Shown here in pieces: positions 58,601 through 64,000 of a DNA stretch of 64,000 nucleotides (position 1 is its first letter; each line of letters begins with the position of its first letter). A program made the position numbers and the translations under genes. The DNA is from Capniomyces stellatus (taxonomy: Eukaryota > Kickxellomycota > Harpellomycetes > Harpellales > Legeriomycetaceae). Below the pieces are notes generated by a model. The model was not told where the DNA came from. It was given only the letters and a program-made list of their open reading frames with translations, and ran no database searches. Location: contig LUVW01000026.1 of assembly GCA_001661515.1 (NCBI GenBank), forward strand, positions 208,839 through 272,838, given 5' to 3'.

Positions 58601-61383
58601 AAAGCAAGATAGGAAGAAAATATATAATAACAATAAAAACCCAAAAACTAAAGGTTCGGGGTACTGGTTGGGGTGGAGAGAGTGAGAAGGGGTAAACCAA
58701 ATATCCACACCTGGGGACGTAAAACAATTAATGCTCTAAAAAGAGAACCCATATTTTAATGCTACAAATTGAATCTGCTGCTCTACTCTACAAAGCTACT
58801 CCGTTTACTTTTCAGCATGCACTTTAGCTACTTGACGTATAATTGAATTGAGAACAAAATATACACAGATTATCGTATTAGTTGAGCTCCTCAAACCAAG
58901 TTGGCTGTTACGTAATTTGAATTGAATTTGCAAACTTTTCTGTTAAGTCGTTAAGTAAAACGCTCGAAATTCGGCAAATTTAAACAGGCGCAATCTTTGT
59001 AATGTTTACTTTTTTTTTAAAGCCATTTTCCAACCCCATCTAAAATTGTGAATTCCCTTAGCAAAAGATAAAAAAGGCATCAACAGAACGCTTTTGCGCA
59101 TTAGACCAAGAATATATCCTCAAGGACTAGGCCAGCAATACTGATTGTACAATACATATCATACAGCTGCAATATACCTATCCAAGAACAGAATATTCTT
59201 TGTCATCTTTATTTATTCCTAATTCTGAAACTTTTTCAACACTCTTTCACGTCAAATCAAGTAGCAAATCCAAAAAAAGGAGAGCTGTAACTTCTGCTAT
59301 GTTGTGATTGTGATTATCGGTCGTGGTTGGCTGTCGCTAGCAGAAAATAGTGCTTTGGGTTGTAGCATCTTTGATAATTTGCTACCACCCCAAAACCTTC
59401 AGATTTTATTACATGGTTATTTATATGTTACAACCCCCCACATGTTTATTTATATAGTGCAGCCCTCGTTGTGCTTATTTTGCCTATTCGCAATCGATGC
59501 CTAAAACCACTAAAATAAAAAAGCGCTAGTTTTCCAAACCATCAAGTGTTTGCTCTTTAAAATTAGCCAAGGTTTGGCAAGCTACTTGCCAAAATTCACA
59601 AGATGTTTTGTTTTTATTATTGGATGTATAGCCAATTAAACCACTACCCCAGTTATGTTTAGAAATAATTATCACATTGATTCATAAGCCAAATTCAAGT
59701 AGCCGGTTTAGGCTAAACGACCAGTTTATGAGCTGTAGCCAAGTACATTGTTTTAATCAAACTTTAGAAGCTACTTTGCGCACGAATGTTCTTACTAGGC
59801 AATAAGAGAACCAAATGTAACTCGTATTACAAAAAAAAAGAAAGAAAAAAAAGTAGAATGAAAAGAAGTAAAGAGAGAATTCAAAATTCAATAAAAAAAA
59901 ATTCTAAAGTGATTAGTAAAAGTCCTTTGTTTACGTATCCAATTATAGACAAGACATCAAGTTTTGGAGTATAAAAGCGATATTGGTTCATGTATGTATA
60001 TCTCTTCAATCTCTTCAATCTCAAAAACTATTTTCAAAACAAATACAAAAGAGCCATTTTCACCCTTTATGAGTTTGAAAGTTTGAAAGATTGAGAAATT
60101 GAGAAATTGAAAGTTGTTACAAAATCACAATGAAATACATTTCAATAAAAACAAAAGATTACGATGGGAGGAGTGGTGTTGAAATGGCTTGTTTTCAAGT
60201 TTAAAGTGTATTTTTGGTAATACCTTAGCAAGCGAATTGAGACAAAAATATAAAGTAGTAATAATGATTGTTGGGTGTATAGAGGCGCTATATAAAAAAA
60301 AAGTTCTGGGCATATCCATATTAAGAGTAAATGGTACAAGATTTCTAGTCTTTACCGGGTAAGACAGATTTTACAATCAAAATCGGGTATTATTAATTGC
60401 CATCACCCGCTTTACTTGTTTAATAGCAGCCATACCACTCATAAACTCTGAGGAGCGACCCCTTTGCTCTTGCTTTTTGTGCAGGTCTTTTTGACGAGCT
60501 GCAACCTTTAACTATAAAACGCAAATTCACAAGTAAATAGAAAATAGAACGTCGTTGAGAATTTTAAAGTATAGGCCAAAATGATTCGGAAAAATAACTA
60601 GAAATAACAGATAATAATTCAGCAATATACGCACCCCATTCAGCACGATTGTCTAATTAATTTTTTTTTAAATATGATGTTTTAGTTATTTTTTTTCCCG
60701 CTGTCACACCATAAACATAGCATAAAAAAAATACTATAATTCAAATTCAATCAAATTCAATAAAATCGAATTCAACCAAATTAAATCAAATAAAAAGTAA
60801 TCCACTTGAGCTCTAATTTGTAGTTTTTTTTTTAGTTTTTTTAGTTTTTTATTTTTTTTTAGCTTTTCTCTAGTTTTACACGTTTAATTCCTTGATTCCT
60901 TTAAAAACTTTAAAATAGTTTGACACAAATTAAGAATTAAAGTCGCAAATCTAGCGTTCTCACTTGTATTTTGGCTTTTTTTTTGTAGTGTTTACAACTT
61001 TACTAAAAAAACTGAAAAAAAATAAAATAAAGGATGAGTATTTTTTTCAACTTTTTTTTGTTTCTAGCCATTTGTTCAACGTTATCAACTACCTACATTA
61101 AATTGAGATTATAACCCTTGTTAACCAAACTAATAAATCTTTACCTATAAATATAGTATTTTTCTCATAGAAATCTACAAGGGATATAAGATTATTGATT
61201 ACCCACATATTATTATTACTACTATTATTATCACCAACACTATTATCATCGGTCCATAGTATATACATAGCCACATATTTATTCCCCTGGGTTTTAAAAC
61301 TTTTCAAGTTATCACAACATTCTCATACGCACATAAAAAAAAGGCAGGCACACACTAAAGTTCTTTCGGTCGACATAGAAAGT
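55665..61383. other. Intergenic region, 5.7 kb
   Basis: Mostly AT-rich. Short open stretches with balanced composition occur at 56843-57128 (two + frames) and 58151-58483 (open on both strands), but none has a supported start, splice partner or family. Purine/pyrimidine simple sequence occurs at 60000-60120 and 60720-60860. The right end should hold the Ras promoter. Confidence 0.5.
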
Positions 61384-62730
61384 ATGGATATAAACAAGGT
61401 GGTCGTATTAGGTGACGGTGGTGTTGGAAAGGTAATATTTATTTCTATTAACCTAGCCTCGTCATACCTTTTTGAATTGACTAGAACCACAGAACCTACG
61501 AATACAAATGATACTCCAGGTTTATAAATAAACATAAACGTACTTTTTTTTTTGCTATGTAGACTGCCCTTACCATCCAGCTTTGCTTAAACCATTTCAT
61601 AGGTAATAATGCACATATTATTTTTATTTTATACATATGCTTGGTTTGTATTGTGCATCTGTAGTAAAAGAAAAAAAAGGTTCAAACTTACCAACTTTTA
61701 CTTGACTGTTATTCTGTACGTTTTACATAGAGGTATGTTTAGGCAATATTGCACAGATAGTCAAATATTTAAAACATGAATGCAAGCAGTAGGCTATATA
61801 GTTTGGTTGAACGTATTGAGGGGGGGAGGGGAGGGGATAGGTTATTTTAAAACGATCAGTGGTTCAAGCTGACTTTTCAGATACAAGCTATTCGAACGCT
61901 TACTCTTTTCTTGTTTTTGAAAAGAAAAGAAAAGAAAGTAAACTACAATCCCATGTATGCTTATCCTGTAAAAATAGTCGTACGACCCTACAATTGAAGA
62001 CTCGTACAGAAAGCAGGTTGTTATAGATCAGAAACCGTGTATAATCGAAGTGTTAGACACTGCAGGTCAAGGTATATATTGTGCATTGAATGGTTATAAA
62101 ACATGCAACCTCAGAATGTTTTTGTTCTTGTAGTCAATCTCGGTATTTGGGTCTTTAAGATTTAGCTAAACTGGGTCCTTGGCGGCTATAATAACACGCT
62201 GTCAATATTATATTTTGTAGAGGAGTACTCTGCGCTAAGAGATCAGTGGATCAGGTAACCAACGCACTTCCAACTAAAGCTAACAACAAGACAATATATT
62301 TATATGTGCCAAAAGCCCAGATTCATAGACTAATCAGCAATTATTATTTCAATGTAGAGATGGCGAGGGCTTTTTGCTGGTTTACTCAATAACAATGAGG
62401 TCGTCGTTTGAGCGGGTCAGCAGACTTAAAGAACAGATAATACGAGTTAAAAACACAAACAAAGTTGCTATATCTTTGGTTGGTAATAAGTGTGATCAGA
62501 TCCTTGAAAGAGAGGTATCTGTGTCCGAAGGTAATATGGCAGCTCAGATGCTGAAGTGTAACTTTATTGAGACATCAGCCAAAAAGTCAATCAATGTTGA
62601 AAAGGCTTTTTATGACGTTATTCGCTTAATACGCAAGTACGAAAACAAAAAATCCGTAGACCAAACGCCAAACTCGGCCAAAACCCCCAAACCAAAGTCA
62701 AAAAATAGACTCAAGTGTATAATTTTATGA
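61384..62730 (+). CDS. Ras-family small GTPase (fungal Ras2-like)
   Basis: Membrane-bound signalling GTPase. Exons: 61384-61431, 61563-61602, a proposed 2-nt exon 61731-61732, 61978-62071, 62221-62254 and 62358-62730; 196 residues. The P-loop is GDGGVGKT (10-17), with Ala11 of Ras replaced by Asp. Switch I is [11 protein letters not shown] (Tyr32, Thr35) and switch II is [17 protein letters not shown] (Asp57, Gly60, Gln61). NKCD and ETSAKKS complete G4 and G5. The segment RDQWIRDGEGF is characteristic of filamentous-fungal Ras2. The tail has a Lys-rich stretch and CAAX box CIIL; a terminal Leu favours geranylgeranylation. Numbering equals H-Ras throughout once the microexon is included. Without it the frame cannot close with GT-AG introns. 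Confidence 0.9.
61731..61732 (+). other. Putative 2-nucleotide microexon of the Ras gene
   Basis: AG between acceptor TTTTACATAG and donor GTATGT. It completes the split codon G|AG (Glu30) between exon 2 (ends ATA G) and exon 4 (starts TCG TAC GAC). A single intron cannot work: the codon directly before TCG in that frame is the TAG of the acceptor itself, and exon 2 has no alternative GT. An AG|TG|GTTCAA site near 61860 is a weaker alternative. Confidence 0.55.
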
Positions 62731-63280
62731 TTAAACTTTATATAAATGTATTTTAATTTATACTCCTTTTATATTACATATATACTTTATTTTTATTTTT
62801 TTTCAACATCCTACTTAAATATAAATAATCTTACATAGAATATACCAATTTACTTTACCCCTCCTGTTTAGTTGCAAGATGAGAATTGTGTAATTTTCAC
62901 ATTAAGTTCCCCCCCCCTCCCCCCCTCACCTTAAACTGATTACATTACTACCACCACTTGCCATTTGCGTTTTGTTATTTATTTAGGCTGTTGCCTCTTT
63001 CTTCCTTTCTCCATTTCTTCCTTCCCTTCTTTCTTTCCTTTTAATAGATTCGGGATTGTCTATTGTGCATTTTTGGCTTGTTTTTATAAACGCTGACTGT
63101 TGATTTAATTAATAGATGGTAATTATGCAGTATAGAAGCGCTGTTTATATAGCTAGAATATTACATGTCCGAGTTGTTCATAGCTGTGTTAAATGTATTT
63201 CAACTTGTTAAAATAGGTTGGTGTAAAGCGCTAGTATAAATAAAAGTCATAAAAATAACCAACAATAAAACAAAAAGTAA
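62731..63280. other. Convergent 3' flank of Ras and malate dehydrogenase genes
   Basis: 550 bp with both 3' UTRs. There is a C-rich run at 62905-62930 and a CTTCC/TTTC-rich patch at 62995-63040. No gene is seen. Confidence 0.55.
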
Positions 63281-64000
63281 TTATGCCTTGGTAATGAACT
63301 CTGCTCCATTGACAATGTTGGAGTGAATAGCATCAACGGCAACCTTGATTAGACCAGCCTCGTGTTCGTTGATGGAGTCGGTGAATACGACCTTCTCAAC
63401 TCCATTTGGTCCCAAAGTGACTGGTACAGAGAAGAACTGAAGGTTCCCGGCACCAATTTTTTTGGCCTGCTCAGCAGCGCTAGCGTCGGCTGCCAAGTCG
63501 ATGTATGAGCACTCAACTGTATGTTTTCCCTTGATTCCTGAAATAAGCGAGTTGGCAAATCTTGAACCTGCATATGCCATTGACAAGGTGGCTGATCCAT
63601 CTCCGTTCTTGGCTTGAACAACCTCATCTCCTCCAAATTGAATGCGGTTTGTAAGCGCTGCGATTTCTTCAGCAGTGAAGTTGAACTCAGATTGCAGTGT
63701 TGAAAGGATTGGAACAATTGTGTTTCCAGAGTGTCCTCCAATAACTGTGACTGATCTTGCCGAGTCAAAGTTTGGTCTGATATCACGAACAAATCGAGAT
63801 GCTCTAACAATATCAAGAGTGGTTACTCCGAAAACTCTCTTTGGGTCATACACTCCATTCTTCTTCAACACCTCAACGGCGATTGGCACTGTTGAGTTGA
63901 CGGGGTTTGAAATAATACATACAAAGGCTTTTGGGCATGCTTCTGCAACTCCCTGAACCAAATCGCGAACAATTCCTGCATTAATGTTGAAAAGATCGTC
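63281..64000 (-). CDS. Malate dehydrogenase, mitochondrial-type (partial)
   Basis: Converts malate and NAD+ to oxaloacetate in the TCA cycle or glyoxylate cycle. The last 239 residues are visible and the frame stays open to the window edge, so the 5' part (roughly the first 90-100 residues with the NAD-binding GxxGxxG and any presequence) is missing. At the edge it reads DDLFNINAGIVRDLVQGVAE, the conserved region before ISNPVNSTVPI. DIVRASRFV carries the substrate Arg, and VIGGHSGNTIVPILS the catalytic His. The C-terminus (EFITKA) lacks an obvious SKL-type peroxisomal signal, so a mitochondrial location is likelier. No intron is visible in this part. Confidence 0.93.
   Translation of the reverse strand, partial: DDLFNINAGIVRDLVQGVAEACPKAFVCIISNPVNSTVPIAVEVLKKNGVYDPKRVFGVTTLDIVRASRFVRDIRPNFDSARSVTVIGGHSGNTIVPILSTLQSEFNFTAEEIAALTNRIQFGGDEVVQAKNGDGSATLSMAYAGSRFANSLISGIKGKHTVECSYIDLAADASAAEQAKKIGAGNLQFFSVPVTLGPNGVEKVVFTDSINEHEAGLIKVAVDAIHSNIVNGAEFITKA

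Noticed and set aside
61160..61200. Similarity of the Ras upstream region to the transposase repeat (TAGAAATCTAC)
   Set aside because: Only about 10 bases match clearly; this is within chance for AT-rich DNA.
1..64000. CRISPR arrays, bacterial operons, rRNA or viral genes
   Set aside because: No regularly spaced repeats with unique spacers, no polycistronic layout, and no rRNA or viral hallmark genes were seen.

Overview
The window reads as nuclear DNA of an AT-rich fungus. The genes are eukaryotic, the standard stop codons are used (TAA, TAG and TGA all end real genes), and many genes carry short GT-AG introns, mostly about 60 to 250 nt, with GTAAGT/GTAAAA/GTATGT-type donors. Fungal-style family members (Tom70, a Ras2-like GTPase, a fungal Nudix protein, arrestin-like adaptors) point to fungi. 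A homologue that looks like augmin subunit HAUS4, long AT-rich intergenic stretches and the general gene style suggest an early-diverging lineage, for example a zoopagomycete; that placement is inference. No tRNA, rRNA or CRISPR array was recognised.

Layout. 0-14 kb is a fairly compact block: AP-3 mu adaptin (+), a mitochondrial ABC half-transporter (-), a secreted glycerophosphodiesterase (-), a three-helix membrane protein (-), a four-exon Nudix hydrolase (+) and Tom70 (-). 13.9-25.6 kb is an 11.7 kb stretch with no gene I can support. It holds minisatellite repeats, a 24-bp perfect palindrome, GC-rich hairpins and a decayed, possibly hAT-like, transposase with diverged partial copies. 25.6-32.8 kb holds a homeodomain transcription factor (+), proteasome subunit alpha-6 (+, six exons) and a Pumilio RNA-binding protein (-). 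35.7-40.3 kb holds a small candidate membrane protein (-), a HAUS4-like gene (+, five exons) and an unrecognised low-complexity protein (-). 42-55.7 kb holds two paralogous arrestin-like genes flanking a stomatin/SPFH gene, then a NADPH-dependent diflavin reductase (Tah18/NDOR1, four exons, -). After 5.7 kb of mostly non-coding DNA come a Ras-family GTPase (+) and the 3' part of a malate dehydrogenase gene (-) that runs off the window end.

The genes do not form one pathway. Several concern mitochondria or cytosolic Fe-S assembly (ABC transporter, Tom70, malate dehydrogenase, diflavin reductase) and several concern membrane traffic (AP-3 mu, arrestins, stomatin), which is ordinary for a fungal contig.

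The most striking observation is in the Ras gene. Its reading frame closes only if a 2-nucleotide microexon (AG at 61731-61732, flanked by acceptor ...ACATAG and donor GTATGT) is spliced in. This supplies codon 30 and puts Tyr32, Thr35 and Gln61 exactly in H-Ras register. Other points of interest are the HAUS4-like gene, a proteasome gene whose first coding exon is only the ATG, a strong G-rich to C-rich switch along individual coding strands, and the repeat family encoding a decayed transposase.
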